Below, one piece after another: positions 25,209 through 33,185 of a stretch of DNA of 64,000 nucleotides. A program made the position numbers and the translations under genes. The DNA is from JAXMAR01 sp046350295. Lineage in GTDB: Bacteria; Planctomycetota; Planctomycetia; Gemmatales; Gemmataceae. A model generated the notes under the pieces. The model made no database searches, had not been told where the DNA came from, and worked only from the letters and a program-made list of their open reading frames with translations. The number at the start of each line of letters is the position of its first letter. Position 1 is the stretch's first letter. The stretch spans positions 62,001 to 126,000 of the forward strand of contig JAXMAR010000008.1 in assembly GCA_046350295.1 (NCBI GenBank), given 5' to 3'.

Positions 25209-25931
25209 TCACTTCATCGGCGCGCGTACGCGGATATTGCGAAACGCGACCGGCCCATGGTCGGCTTGCAGCATGATCGGGCCTTCGGCCCTCTCCGGGT
25301 CCTGCCAGCGGTCGCCGGTCGGCGTCAGCAGTTCGCGGTTGTCGTGGATCAACTTGCCGTTGAGGCGGGCGCGGACGATCTTCGCGTTCGCCGTCTTCTT
25401 GCCGTCCTTGTCGAAGCGCGGCGCCAGGAAGACGACGTCGAGGGTCTGCCACTGGCCAGGCTCCTTGCAGGCGTTGACGAGCGGCGCGACGCCTTCGTCG
25501 ATGTGATGGTATCTGGGCTTGAGCAGAGCGCGCGGATAGATGCCGCCGCAGTCGCTGCCGTCCAGCTTCTTCGTCTTGCCGAAGCTGTCCATGATCTGGA
25601 TTTCATAATGGCCGTGGAACTTGATGCCGCTGTTGGAGCCCTTGGGGATATTGAACTCCAGGTGCACTTCGATGTCGCCGAACTTGTCCTTGGTGAAGAG
25701 ATTGCGGGCGGCGCCCTTGGGCCCGTTGTAGAAGACCCCCGACCCGTCCTTCGCCTCGAGCTTGCGTGGATTGCGCGGGTCGAGAACGACGTCGGCGACC
25801 TGCTCCCATCCGGTCGTCGGGCCCTTGAAGGCGGGAAGGTCCTTGCCGAGAAGATCGCGCCAGTCCTTGGCGCCGGCGTGGGCGCTCGTGGCCAACCAGA
25901 AGAAGACGCCCCCAAGCAATGACGCACGCAT
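25209..25931 (-). CDS. Secreted DUF1080 protein, second subgroup
   Basis: A 240-residue DUF1080 protein with a signal peptide (MRASLLGGVFFWLATSAHAG). The jelly-roll marks are GVFYNGPKGAARNL, FGDIEVHLEFNIPKGSNSGI, KFHGHYEIQIMDSFG and DCGGIYPR, which define the sugar-binding subgroup distinct from the gene at 23638. It ends with PIMLQADHGPVAFRNIRVRA, the usual terminal strand. It should act on a polysaccharide or disaccharide outside the cytoplasm. The start ATG 25931 was preferred over a TTG five codons upstream. Confidence 0.88.
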   Translation of the reverse strand: MRASLLGGVFFWLATSAHAGAKDWRDLLGKDLPAFKGPTTGWEQVADVVLDPRNPRKLEAKDGSGVFYNGPKGAARNLFTKDKFGDIEVHLEFNIPKGSNSGIKFHGHYEIQIMDSFGKTKKLDGSDCGGIYPRALLKPRYHHIDEGVAPLVNACKEPGQWQTLDVVFLAPRFDKDGKKTANAKIVRARLNGKLIHDNRELLTPTGDRWQDPERAEGPIMLQADHGPVAFRNIRVRAPMK

Positions 25932-25945
25932 CGGCAAGGCCCCCA

Positions 25946-25980
25946 AATTGGAAATTGCTAATTGTCAATTGTCATTTGTC
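25946..25980. repeat. Five 7-bp tandem repeats (AATTGTC type)
   Basis: Units AATTGGA, AATTGCT, AATTGTC, AATTGTC and ATTTGTC follow one another at a strict 7-bp spacing. The array is AT-rich in a GC-rich genome. It lies just upstream of the DUF1080 start and may affect its promoter region. Confidence 0.75.
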
Positions 25981-25993
25981 AATCTGCCCCGCG

Positions 25994-26024
25994 CCTCCGG
26001 GGGCTTACGCCGCCCGGCTCGCCT
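25994..26024. repeat. 31-bp dispersed repeat, copy 1
   Basis: This 31-bp segment (core GGGGGCTTACGCCGCCCGGC) is the exact reverse complement of 58006-58036. It has short palindromic ends (CCGGG/CCCGG). It lies between the DUF1080 gene and the end of the HAD gene. Confidence 0.8.
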
Positions 26025-26027
26025 CGA

Positions 26028-26702
26028 TCATCGATCGATTCCGAGAATGGAACGCGCCGCCGCCACGCTCACTTCCGCTAGGGAGTGGACGATCCGGTCC
26101 GCGCCCGCCGCGTCGAGCTTCTCGGCCGGATGATGGCCGACGAAGGTGACGCCGATCGCCTTCATGCCGCCGGCCTTGGCGGCCTCGACGCCGACCGGGG
26201 CGTCCTCGAAGACGAGGCAGCGCTCGGGAGCGATGCCCATCTTCCGCGCCGCGATCAGAAATACGTCCGGGTTCGGCTTGCCCTTGGCCGTGTCCTCCAT
26301 GGCGACGGCGTAGGGGATGTAGCGGTGGATGCCGGTCATGTCGAGGATGAGATCGACGTTCATGCGCGGGGCGCTCGAGCCGATCGCTTGCTTGAAGCCG
26401 GCGGCGTCGAGGGCCGGGAGCAACTCCTTGACGCCTGGCAACAGCGCCAGCCCCTTCTTCGCTTCCGCGCGGTAGAGCGACTCCTTGCGATTGCCGAGGT
26501 CGGCGACCTCGGCGTCGCTGTAGTGCTTGCCGAACAGCTTGGGGATGATCTCCGGGTTGCGCCAGCCGAAGGTGCCGGCGAAGTCCGCGCGCGTGAAGGG
26601 CTTGCCGATGGCGCGCGCCAGGGCGACCCAGGCCTGGAAGTGCAATTCGGCGGTGTCGACAAGAGTGCCGTCGACGTCCCAGATGATGCCGTAGCCGTTC
26701 AC
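26028..26702 (-). CDS. HAD-family phosphatase/beta-phosphoglucomutase-like
   Basis: A 224-residue subfamily-IA HAD hydrolase with a helical cap. Motif I is WDVDGTLVD near residue 10, motif II is the Ser of IGSSAPR, motif III is the Lys in KGKPNPDVF, and motif IV is VFEDAPVGVEAAKAGG. The motif KPNPDVFL and the cap position fit beta-phosphoglucomutase and sugar-phosphate phosphatases. The GTG at 26702 has GAGGGG upstream; longer forms add a basic leader with no family likeness. It stands alone. Confidence 0.88.
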   Translation of the reverse strand: MNGYGIIWDVDGTLVDTAELHFQAWVALARAIGKPFTRADFAGTFGWRNPEIIPKLFGKHYSDAEVADLGNRKESLYRAEAKKGLALLPGVKELLPALDAAGFKQAIGSSAPRMNVDLILDMTGIHRYIPYAVAMEDTAKGKPNPDVFLIAARKMGIAPERCLVFEDAPVGVEAAKAGGMKAIGVTFVGHHPAEKLDAAGADRIVHSLAEVSVAAARSILGIDR

Positions 26703-26886
26703 GCTGCTTACCCCTCTGCGGTAATGAGCAGCTGTTCTATGAGCGGGCGGACCGCAGGGAACGGGTGGCTGACGGAGAAGCACAAAGAGCTTGCGTCCTT
26801 GGAACACTTTCGCGGCCCGATGCAATGCTGTAACATGAAGGCGAGCCTCAGGGCGAATCCCAGGAAATCCGTATTTTCCAAGAGAC

Positions 26887-27264
26887 ATGGCGATCGCCCA
26901 CCAGCCGGGACCGGAAGAGGGGAAGATAACCCTCCGTTTTCATCACGGCACGGATCAGATGAGCGCGAACGATCTCGATCACAACGGCGTTAATCAGCAA
27001 CACGCTGCCGCATGGAATGGCACGGGCGAGTTCTGGGCCACCCTCGATCATGGCCGAGCCGCCTGGTTTGCGCTGTCGCATCCGAGCAGCCCTCCGGCGG
27101 CTTGCTTTGAGTTCGATTTGCCTGAGGAGGTTCTCCAGCTCATGCTGCAGATGAATCCTCCCGCCGCCCTCCGACACGGGACGGATGATGTCGAGTTTCT
27201 GCCGCCCAGCCATCTACTCTTAAATCAACACATCGCCAACAAGGCGGTTGTCCGTGTTCCTTAG
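26887..27264 (+). CDS. Small protein resembling an ADP-ribosyltransferase-like toxin domain
   Basis: A 125-residue protein. It starts with LRFHHGTDQMSANDLDHNGV, followed by GTGEFWATLDHGRAAWFALS and a hydrophobic strand (PPAACFEFDLPEEVLQ). The order of an HGT strand, then G-E-F-W-A-T and an A-x-x-F/W-A helix resembles the DUF3990/ART-like fold, where a His/Arg-Gly-Thr strand binds NAD. The match is by eye only. The next gene starts 15 bp later on the same strand and could be its partner. Both are less GC-rich than the neighbours. Confidence 0.5.
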   Translation: MAIAHQPGPEEGKITLRFHHGTDQMSANDLDHNGVNQQHAAAWNGTGEFWATLDHGRAAWFALSHPSSPPAACFEFDLPEEVLQLMLQMNPPAALRHGTDDVEFLPPSHLLLNQHIANKAVVRVP

Positions 27265-27279
27265 CTCCTGGGGTCGATT

Positions 27280-27660
27280 ATGCCGCCACCGCCGACCTAT
27301 ACGACCTGGAAAATCACCTGCTCTTCTCAGGATCAGGCTAGGCCACTGCTGGATTGGCTTGCCGGCCGGATAGACCTCGATCGCGTTGTCACGGACACAG
27401 TGCGCGCGGCCCCAAACGGCGTCGAGCAGTCAGAGACCGTATCGCATCGATTGGGCGATTACTTCATCGAAATCGCTATCCGTCGAGACCATTCCAACCC
27501 CAACCCCTGTTCATTCCATCTTGTCTTCCAACCACTCGCGCAAGCCGGTCGTTTCTGGAAGGATCTCATGGTGAACGTCCTTCAGGAGATCGAAGAGAAA
27601 GGAAGCGCACAGGTCAAACTGGAGTCGAAGGGGCCAGTGCTGGCTCCTTCCGTGCCTTGA
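27280..27660 (+). CDS. Small hypothetical protein, possible partner of the upstream gene
   Basis: A 126-residue protein of alternating strands and helices (TYTTWKITCSSQDQARPLLD, then YFIEIAIRRDHSNPNP, then FHLVFQPLAQAGRFWKDLMV). No signal peptide, membrane helix or known motif is visible. Its spacing of 15 bp from the ART-like gene suggests an operon. Lower GC content supports shared and possibly foreign origin. I do not recognise the family; immunity or antitoxin function is only a guess. Confidence 0.55.
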   Translation: MPPPPTYTTWKITCSSQDQARPLLDWLAGRIDLDRVVTDTVRAAPNGVEQSETVSHRLGDYFIEIAIRRDHSNPNPCSFHLVFQPLAQAGRFWKDLMVNVLQEIEEKGSAQVKLESKGPVLAPSVP

Positions 27661-27720
27661 GGCTGCGAGCGAGCATGGAGGAGAGCCGAGGGCGCCGGCG
27701 AAGTCCTCGCGCGTGAACGG

Positions 27721-28449
27721 TCATTTCCCATTGGCGGGCGCCACGCGAATCGTCACCTGGAAGCCGAAGTCCTTCTTGTCGACGCCGTGAAAAGGCTCAA
27801 AGGCGCTGATCCACAAGGGATCGAGGGCCGGATCGGGGGCGAACTCGGCGGAGGCGGCTTTGCACGGCAAGACGCATTTGGGATGGGCCGCCTGGACGCC
27901 GAAGACCTGGTGCAGCGTGAACTTGCCCGGCGGAACAATGGCGGTGACCGGCCCGACCCGGTCGTTGATGGAGAGGTTATCGCCGCCCGCGACGGAGCGC
28001 GCCGGGAAACCGACCTCGACCAGCGCCGCGCCGCCGACTCCCCAGGGGACGATGACGGCATGGGCGGGGCAAGTGATGCCGGCCGAGCCGCCGCCGCGAT
28101 GGCTGCGCAACAGGCCGGTGAGGCGGGCGTCGAGGGCGATCTCGACGCGCTTGATCTCCGGTTTGGCGACCTTGACCTCGAAGTCTTGTGTGAGATCGAA
28201 GAGGATCGCGGCGACGGAGGCCTTGAGCGGATGCCCGCCCGCGACGGCGACGCCGGTCATCGTGACGGTGACGCTATCCGGCCCGCCCGCCTTGACGTAG
28301 ATGTTGCCGCCGCCGGTGTGGCTGAAGCCGGCGCGCGACGGTGTCGCTTCGGCCTTGCGCGGGCCGAGGTCGATGGTCACATCGGGATCGGCGGCGGGCG
28401 CGGCGAGGGCGACCGTCGTGAGGATCGTGAGGGCAAGGAAGCGGTTCAT
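27721..28449 (-). CDS. Secreted hypothetical protein
   Basis: A 242-residue protein with a signal peptide (MNRFLALTILTTVALAAPAA). The mature part is mostly beta strand (DVTIDLGPRKAEATPSRAGF, SVTVTMTGVAVAGGHPLKAS). Two Cys in HPKCVLPCK may form a disulfide. The pattern suggests a beta-sandwich protein of the cell envelope. AAGGAG precedes the ATG. It is 90 bp downstream of the outer-membrane barrel gene on the same strand, so the two may be expressed together. Confidence 0.6.
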   Translation of the reverse strand: MNRFLALTILTTVALAAPAADPDVTIDLGPRKAEATPSRAGFSHTGGGNIYVKAGGPDSVTVTMTGVAVAGGHPLKASVAAILFDLTQDFEVKVAKPEIKRVEIALDARLTGLLRSHRGGGSAGITCPAHAVIVPWGVGGAALVEVGFPARSVAGGDNLSINDRVGPVTAIVPPGKFTLHQVFGVQAAHPKCVLPCKAASAEFAPDPALDPLWISAFEPFHGVDKKDFGFQVTIRVAPANGK

Positions 28450-28540
28450 CGCATTTCTCCTTCGGGTCTCGTGTTCCGCGCGCTTTGCAAGGCGGGCTTG
28501 TCGCTCGAAAGCGGCAATGAATTGCCGCACTCCAAAGGGG

Positions 28541-29722
28541 TCACCAGCGGACGACCATGTCGAGGGCCGCGGTGAAGACGCCGTGCTTGCCTTCGAAGGG
28601 GCGCGACGTGCCGTTGTAGTCGTAGCGCACCTCGGGGCGAAACAGGACATAGCGGTTGGGGGTCACTGCCAGGCCGGCGGTCAGCGCCGTGTACAGTCCC
28701 TCGAAGCCGGTGCGCTGGCCTTGCTCGTCGTCGAAGAACTCCAGGCGCGCGTTGGCCGTGACGCGCGGCGCCAGCGTCCAGCTCAGGTAGTGGTCCGTCG
28801 CCCACCAGTTGGCAAAGCCAGTGTTCGGCACGTTGTGGGTGAAGCCGTACAAGGCGTCCAGCGTGTAGGTCAGCCGCGGGCCAAGCTTGTGAGTGAAGAC
28901 CAGGTCGAAGATCTGCGGATTGTGAAAGTTCTGGTTCTGATCGAACCGGCCGGAGCAAAGGATCACGGCAAAGAGCGCGGTTGAGCGGCCGTTGGGCGGG
29001 GCCCACTTCACGCTGCCCAGGTAGGTCGGCGTGCACGCTGGATCGATGAAAACGTCGCAGCCGGTGGCGACACCGTTCTGCACGCTCCAGGTGTCGGTGA
29101 GCTTGAGGGTGGTCAACAGGCCGGTGTGGGTGAACGGGTCGTAGATGAAGCTGTAGGAGCGGGAGACGAAGACCGTCTGCGTGGTGTCGATGCTCTCGGC
29201 GCCGAACTGGGCGAAGAAGCGGCCGACCTTCACATCGAGGCCGCGGCAGATGTGCGGAAAGTAGGCCTCGGCATAGAACTGCACGGGATCGAAGCCGTAG
29301 AGGTTGGACCGGCCATGATCGGCGGTGAGTTGACTATCGAAGAGGCCGCGGGCGATGGTGAAGCGGTAGTCGATGCCGAAGAAGGTATCGCTGCGGAAGC
29401 CGAAGGTCGGAGCGTTGGCGGTCTGATCGACGGGGCGTTCGAAGCGGACCCAGGCCTGCTGAAGCTGGCCCTCGTTGGCCCGGTAGTTGAAACCCATGGG
29501 GAGCTGTTCGTGCCGGTCGGAGCTGGCGGTGAAGGTGGAATCGATCCAGCCGTAGAGCTTGAGCTTGGCGCCGTCGAGCAGCCAGCCGGGGTACGTGCCC
29601 TGTAGCGCTTGCATGAGCGGCCAGCGGTCGGGCGCCGGCGCGGCGGCCGGCGCGACCGCCTCCTCGGCCTCCGGCGCTGGCGCTTGTCCGAGCAGGCAGA
29701 AGGTGGCGAAGAAAAGGTTCAT
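28541..29722 (-). CDS. Outer-membrane beta-barrel protein (BBP2/OmpL-like porin family)
   Basis: A 393-residue protein with a short leader, then a Pro/Ala-rich segment and a series of amphipathic strands. The family marks are LKLYGWIDSTFTASSDR, NEGQLQQAWVRFERPVD, FGFRSDTFFGIDYRF and GLDVKVGRFFAQFGAES, and the protein ends in an aromatic residue (MVVRW) as barrel proteins do. BBP2 proteins are proposed porins of planctomycetes. There is no coiled-coil or SLH domain. It could form a channel for small solutes. The gene downstream encodes another envelope protein. Confidence 0.82.
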   Translation of the reverse strand: MNLFFATFCLLGQAPAPEAEEAVAPAAAPAPDRWPLMQALQGTYPGWLLDGAKLKLYGWIDSTFTASSDRHEQLPMGFNYRANEGQLQQAWVRFERPVDQTANAPTFGFRSDTFFGIDYRFTIARGLFDSQLTADHGRSNLYGFDPVQFYAEAYFPHICRGLDVKVGRFFAQFGAESIDTTQTVFVSRSYSFIYDPFTHTGLLTTLKLTDTWSVQNGVATGCDVFIDPACTPTYLGSVKWAPPNGRSTALFAVILCSGRFDQNQNFHNPQIFDLVFTHKLGPRLTYTLDALYGFTHNVPNTGFANWWATDHYLSWTLAPRVTANARLEFFDDEQGQRTGFEGLYTALTAGLAVTPNRYVLFRPEVRYDYNGTSRPFEGKHGVFTAALDMVVRW

Positions 29723-30096
29723 TGCATGATTCAGGCGCGGTCCTTCTCTTTATCGTCCCGGCCGATACGGCGCTTCAACGGACTCGCCCCAAGCGCCCCG
29801 TTTCTTCAACTTCATGCAATTTGCACGCGTCACCGGGCGCCCTGCAGGGCGCTCTTCGCCGATTGTGCCGGGAATAACGACCAGTCTCGGGCTGCGGAGA
29901 AGCCGAGTGGGCGCCTGGTTCGGGCGGACCGAACAAGGGACGATGTGTGGGCGGGAACTTCGATCGGGCGCCAAGTACGGAATTGACAGAAAGACTCCGG
30001 CATTCCAAAATGCACAAAGGACGGACGTGGCGGGCGGGGACCCAAACGCGAGATTGCCCATGCCCCAGGGCAGGCTTTCCGTCCGCGGAGCGACGC
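29723..30096. other. Intergenic region, 374 bp
   Basis: This divergent spacer lies between the barrel gene (minus) and the FHA gene (plus). It holds a promoter candidate for the FHA gene and a small GC palindrome near 29850 (GGGCGCCCTGCAGGGCGCTC). No convincing coding frame was found. Confidence 0.6.
29983..30011 (+). promoter_or_regulatory. Candidate promoter of the FHA gene
   Basis: TTGACA (29983-29988) and CAAAAT (30006-30011) are 17 bp apart. The -35 box is perfect and the -10 matches 4 of 6. It lies 86 bp upstream of the FHA start codon with no gene between. Confidence 0.4.
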
Positions 30097-30822
30097 ATGC
30101 CGGCGAGCACTGTCACCTTTCAAGTCCTGGAAGGCATCGATAAGGGCCGCGTTTTCCACGGCCTTGCCACCCCCGTCACCATCGGCCGCGAGGAAGGCAA
30201 CAGCCTCCGCCTCAACGACGAGCGCGTCAGCCGTTTCCACGCCAAGGTGCAGATCGACAAGGACGACGATATCCTCACGGACCTGGAGAGCACCAACGGC
30301 ACCCGCGTCAACGGCGCCGTGGTGCAGATCCGCCGCCTCCGCTTCGGCGACCGTATCGCCCTGGGCCGCTCTCTCCTGCTCTTCGGCTCCAACGAGCAGA
30401 TCGCCGCGCGCATGTCCGAGCTGGAAGGCGCCGGCGTCAGCCCCATGGCCGGCTCGCTCGCCCTCGCCAACCCGGACGGTCCGCAAACCATCCAGGCGAC
30501 CAGCGGCCAGTTCGACAGCAACATCGAGTTCGACCTCAACATCAGCGAGCCCTCCTCTTCGACGCGCGACGCCTTCTTCATCGGCAAGAGGCCCTTGCCT
30601 CCACTGCCGCAGAAGCTCACCCCCAGCCAGGCCGCGCGCATCGCCGAGATCCTCGACTTCCTGCACCACGGCCTGACGACGGCGACCGACAACATCCAGG
30701 CCAAGGACGACGGCGCCCAGGTGAATCTCGGCTTTCCCGACTGGCAACGCGTGCTCGCCATCCAGATGCTGCTGGCGCGCTACCTCCGCGCCGTCGCCGA
30801 GCCGGATGAACTGGGCGAGTGA
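30097..30822 (+). CDS. FHA-domain protein
   Basis: A 241-residue protein with an N-terminal FHA domain (about 8-100) that binds phosphothreonine peptides. The binding residues are in place: GREEGNSLRLNDERVSRFHA and LESTNGTRVNG. The C-terminal part (about 120-241) is a variable linker and a helical end (ARIAEILDFLHHGLTTATDN) with no known domain. It has a GGAG site before the ATG at 30097. It precedes an ECF sigma factor on the same strand, which suggests phosphorylation-dependent control. The kinase that phosphorylates its partner is not in the immediate vicinity. Confidence 0.9.
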   Translation: MPASTVTFQVLEGIDKGRVFHGLATPVTIGREEGNSLRLNDERVSRFHAKVQIDKDDDILTDLESTNGTRVNGAVVQIRRLRFGDRIALGRSLLLFGSNEQIAARMSELEGAGVSPMAGSLALANPDGPQTIQATSGQFDSNIEFDLNISEPSSSTRDAFFIGKRPLPPLPQKLTPSQAARIAEILDFLHHGLTTATDNIQAKDDGAQVNLGFPDWQRVLAIQMLLARYLRAVAEPDELGE

Positions 30823-30830
30823 TTGACTCG

Positions 30831-30906
30831 TAGCGGAAGTCGCCAAGACTTCCGATTGGGACCGTGAAAGACTCGCGATGATCGGAACTCTTGGCGAGTT
30901 CCGCTA
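30831..30906. repeat. Paired 24-bp inverted repeats between FHA and sigma genes
   Basis: The segment 30831-30854 (TAGCGGAAGTCGCCAAGACT and on) is the reverse complement of 30883-30906 with two mismatches. Each half also has its own small hairpin (CGGAAGT/ACTTCCG). It fills most of the spacer and could act as a terminator or attenuator between the two genes. Confidence 0.65.
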
Positions 30907-30918
30907 GCCGGGCGGCGC

Positions 30919-31509
30919 ATGTCCGACACCCCCCACAGCCTGCTGGAACAACTCCACAAAAAGCCGGACGACTCGCTCGCCTGGACGCGCCTGGTCGGCC
31001 TCTACTCCCCCTTCCTCAAGAAATGGGCCCGCCGCTGGACCGGCCTTCCCGACCACGACATCGACGACCTGGTGCAGAACGTCCTCGGCGTCGTCGTTCG
31101 CAAGATCGGCGCCTTCGAGCACCATGGCCACAGTGGCGCTTTCCGCGCCTGGCTCAAAGCCGTCCTCGCCAACTGCTGGCGCGAGTTCCGGCGCCGGCCC
31201 GTCCCCCTGGCCCTCGGCGCGGGCGAAGGCAAGCAGCCGTGGGACGAACTGGAAGATCCCCATAGCCACCTGAGTCAGGTTTTCGATCAGGAGCACGATC
31301 AGATGATCGTGCAGGAGCTGCTGCGCCTGGGTCGGGACAACTTTTCCTCGGAGCACTGGGCGATCTTCGAAGAGGTGGCATTGAAGGACCGCGCGCCGGA
31401 TGCTGTCGCCGCGGAGTACAAGACGACGCGCAACGCCGTCTACCTCATCAAGTCGCGCGTCCTGCACTGGCTGCGCACCGTCGGTCAGGGCCTGGTCGAG
31501 CGCTGGTGA
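30919..31509 (+). CDS. ECF-type RNA polymerase sigma factor
   Basis: A 196-residue sigma factor with regions 2 and 4. Region 2 shows LYSPFLKKWARRWTGLPDHD and IDDLVQNVLGVVVRKI; region 4 has the helix-turn-helix (LKDRAPDAVAAEYKTTRNAV, then YLIKSRVLHWLR). It belongs to the planctomycete ECF groups. No anti-sigma factor is adjacent; the FHA gene lies upstream. Targets cannot be told. Start ATG 30919 is chosen because it precedes region 2 with the usual short N-terminus. Confidence 0.88.
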   Translation: MSDTPHSLLEQLHKKPDDSLAWTRLVGLYSPFLKKWARRWTGLPDHDIDDLVQNVLGVVVRKIGAFEHHGHSGAFRAWLKAVLANCWREFRRRPVPLALGAGEGKQPWDELEDPHSHLSQVFDQEHDQMIVQELLRLGRDNFSSEHWAIFEEVALKDRAPDAVAAEYKTTRNAVYLIKSRVLHWLRTVGQGLVERW

Positions 31510-31519
31510 ATTGACGGCA

Positions 31520-32143
31520 CTAGTCCACCCCCCGCACCGCGTCCGGCTGCCGGCCGAGACTCAGCGCCGTCCACGCTTCCTTCTCCCATATCAGCTCGCT
31601 GATACCGCAGTTCGGCGTCGGCACGCGCCCCCAAGCGCCCGGACCGAAGTCGTTCAGGATCGAGAGCAGAATGACCCGGCAGATGATGCCGTGAACGACG
31701 ACCACGAGTGTGCGGCCGGCATGTTGCGCGACGACGCGCTCCCAGATTGGCAGGACCCGCTCGCGCAGGTCGTCGAAGGACTCCGCCCCTTCATGGGCGT
31801 AAGCGGTATTGCCGCTGGTCCAGTGTTTCAGGGTCACGGGCCAGACATCCTGCTCGCGCACCGAAACCCCACTCAAAATGCCGACGCGCCGCTCATGCAG
31901 CAGCGGCTCGATCTGCGGCTCGAAACCAAGCGCCTGAGCCAGCGGCGCTGCCGTGGCACGGGCGCGGCGCATGTTGGAGGTGACGATGACGTCCGGCCGG
32001 CGCGGCAGGAGGACGTCGACGAGCGCCGCCGCCTGCCTGCGGCCCCGGTCGCTGAGATCGACATCGGACTCGGCGCCATGGAACACGGTCGGATCGGCGG
32101 ATTCGGCGTGTCGGAGGAGAAAGACACGGGTCGGATGTGGCAT
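31520..32143 (-). CDS. Histidine phosphatase (phosphoglycerate-mutase-like)
   Basis: A 207-residue member of the histidine phosphatase superfamily. The catalytic His12 is in FLLRHAES, and the second half carries TLVVVVHGIICRVILL with the other active-site His. The motif LLHERRVGILSG and the acid in EGAESFDDLRERV fit the PGAM-like phosphatases. It should dephosphorylate a small metabolite. It lies 15 bp after the Shedu-like gene, so it may be part of the same transcript, though the ribosome site before its ATG is weak. Confidence 0.85.
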   Translation of the reverse strand: MPHPTRVFLLRHAESADPTVFHGAESDVDLSDRGRRQAAALVDVLLPRRPDVIVTSNMRRARATAAPLAQALGFEPQIEPLLHERRVGILSGVSVREQDVWPVTLKHWTSGNTAYAHEGAESFDDLRERVLPIWERVVAQHAGRTLVVVVHGIICRVILLSILNDFGPGAWGRVPTPNCGISELIWEKEAWTALSLGRQPDAVRGVD

Positions 32144-32158
32144 TCGATTGATCTCGAC

Positions 32159-32818
32159 TCAGCCCCTGGTGTTTGCTTGTCTTTCCAGCTTGGACGCCGC
32201 CTGGTAAAGGACGAAGCGAGCCCGCAACAGGTCGTGCAGTTCGTCGAACGTAATGCAATTGACCGGATGAGAATCGATGAGGACCTTTTCCGTGCGCCAC
32301 TTGAGACGGTTCCGTTTCGCCTCGTCCAAGGGTGCGCTCCTTCCGATGAGGAGCAGACCGGTGAACCTGACGTGGCCACCGCCAAAAGTCCTCGCAAATC
32401 CCTTCGTACCCTTGAAATCATCGAGATTGTAAAACCAATCTACGAGTTGACTGAAGCCATGCTCAAACCGCGAGCTCCATTCCGGGTTGCCTCTTTTTGG
32501 TTGTTTCTTGAAGACGCTGTCGCGACGGCCGTCTTCAAACTCGACAACGCAGAACTCGCCCGCCTTCTTGCTGCCCAGGAGCAGATCGGCGGCGAAGTCG
32601 CCAAAGAACGGGTAGCGGAACGCCAATTCGGTGGCCGGTCCGATGTTGGGGGAAAATGTCCCAAGATATGCCGATAGATGGCGACTCTTCTCAAAGAACG
32701 GCTGTATGTCTGCGGCCTCGGAGAGGTCCTCGCCCGACCCGAGCAAGGAGCCAAACGCTTTGAGCTCTTTCTCGAATCTTCTTGGCTCAAAAGTGACGGC
32801 TTCGAGATTCCTTGACAC
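32159..32818 (-). CDS. Shedu-family (DUF4263) nuclease-like protein
   Basis: A 219-residue protein. Residues 35-190 resemble the Shedu/SduA catalytic domain (DUF4263), a PD-(D/E)xK nuclease of a known anti-phage and anti-plasmid system. Visible marks are a short helical entry (FFEKSRHLSAYLGTFSPNIG), ATELAFRYPFFGDFAADLLL, CVVEFEDGRRDSVF and the following helix with FEHGFSQLVDWFYN. Classic SduA proteins are longer and have an extra N-terminal domain, so this is a short form. The GTG at 32818 shares one base with the upstream stop (TAGTG), so its translation is coupled to the RelE-like gene. GC content is clearly lower than in the flanks, suggesting transfer. Confidence 0.7.
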   Translation of the reverse strand: MSRNLEAVTFEPRRFEKELKAFGSLLGSGEDLSEAADIQPFFEKSRHLSAYLGTFSPNIGPATELAFRYPFFGDFAADLLLGSKKAGEFCVVEFEDGRRDSVFKKQPKRGNPEWSSRFEHGFSQLVDWFYNLDDFKGTKGFARTFGGGHVRFTGLLLIGRSAPLDEAKRNRLKWRTEKVLIDSHPVNCITFDELHDLLRARFVLYQAASKLERQANTRG

Positions 32819-33105
32819 TAACGCGCCTCCGGAGCAGCCCCGGATGTCATAATGGCCGGCTTCATGGCGAGGTCGAGAATTGTGACGGTATCGCCGTCCA
32901 TCTTGAAAAAGATCCTCATGTCTGTACTCGTCCTCAAGACAAACGCCCCCGAGACTCCCTCCAACCGATGCGAATGCGACCGGACGAATTCGTCCCGGTC
33001 CCAATTGCGGAGGTGATCAAACCACCCCTGGACTTTGCTGACACTATCGGCATCAAGCGTCCTCAGAGCGATTTCGACGGCCGGGGTTGTGACTATTCTT
33101 TTCAT
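32818..33105 (-). CDS. RelE/HigB-like small protein upstream of the Shedu gene
   Basis: A 95-residue protein of toxin size. The central part (about 40-80) reads FVRSHSHRLEGVSGAFVLRT then DMRIFFKMDGDTVTILDLAM, the strand pattern and arginine positions of the RelE/HigB/ParE fold. The key His/Lys catalytic end of RelE is not clear. No antitoxin is adjacent; the Shedu-like gene follows with a one-base overlap. It may sense or modulate the nuclease, or act as a toxin. A TACAAT box lies about 45 bp upstream (33151-33146). It is AT-richer than its neighbours. Confidence 0.6.
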   Translation of the reverse strand: MKRIVTTPAVEIALRTLDADSVSKVQGWFDHLRNWDRDEFVRSHSHRLEGVSGAFVLRTSTDMRIFFKMDGDTVTILDLAMKPAIMTSGAAPEAR

Positions 33106-33185
33106 TGCCTAATCCACCCTCGGAAGGCGGGAGATCTTCCCCCAGATTGTACCACGCTGGCGCCGCGAAACCTACTACGGCCGTC

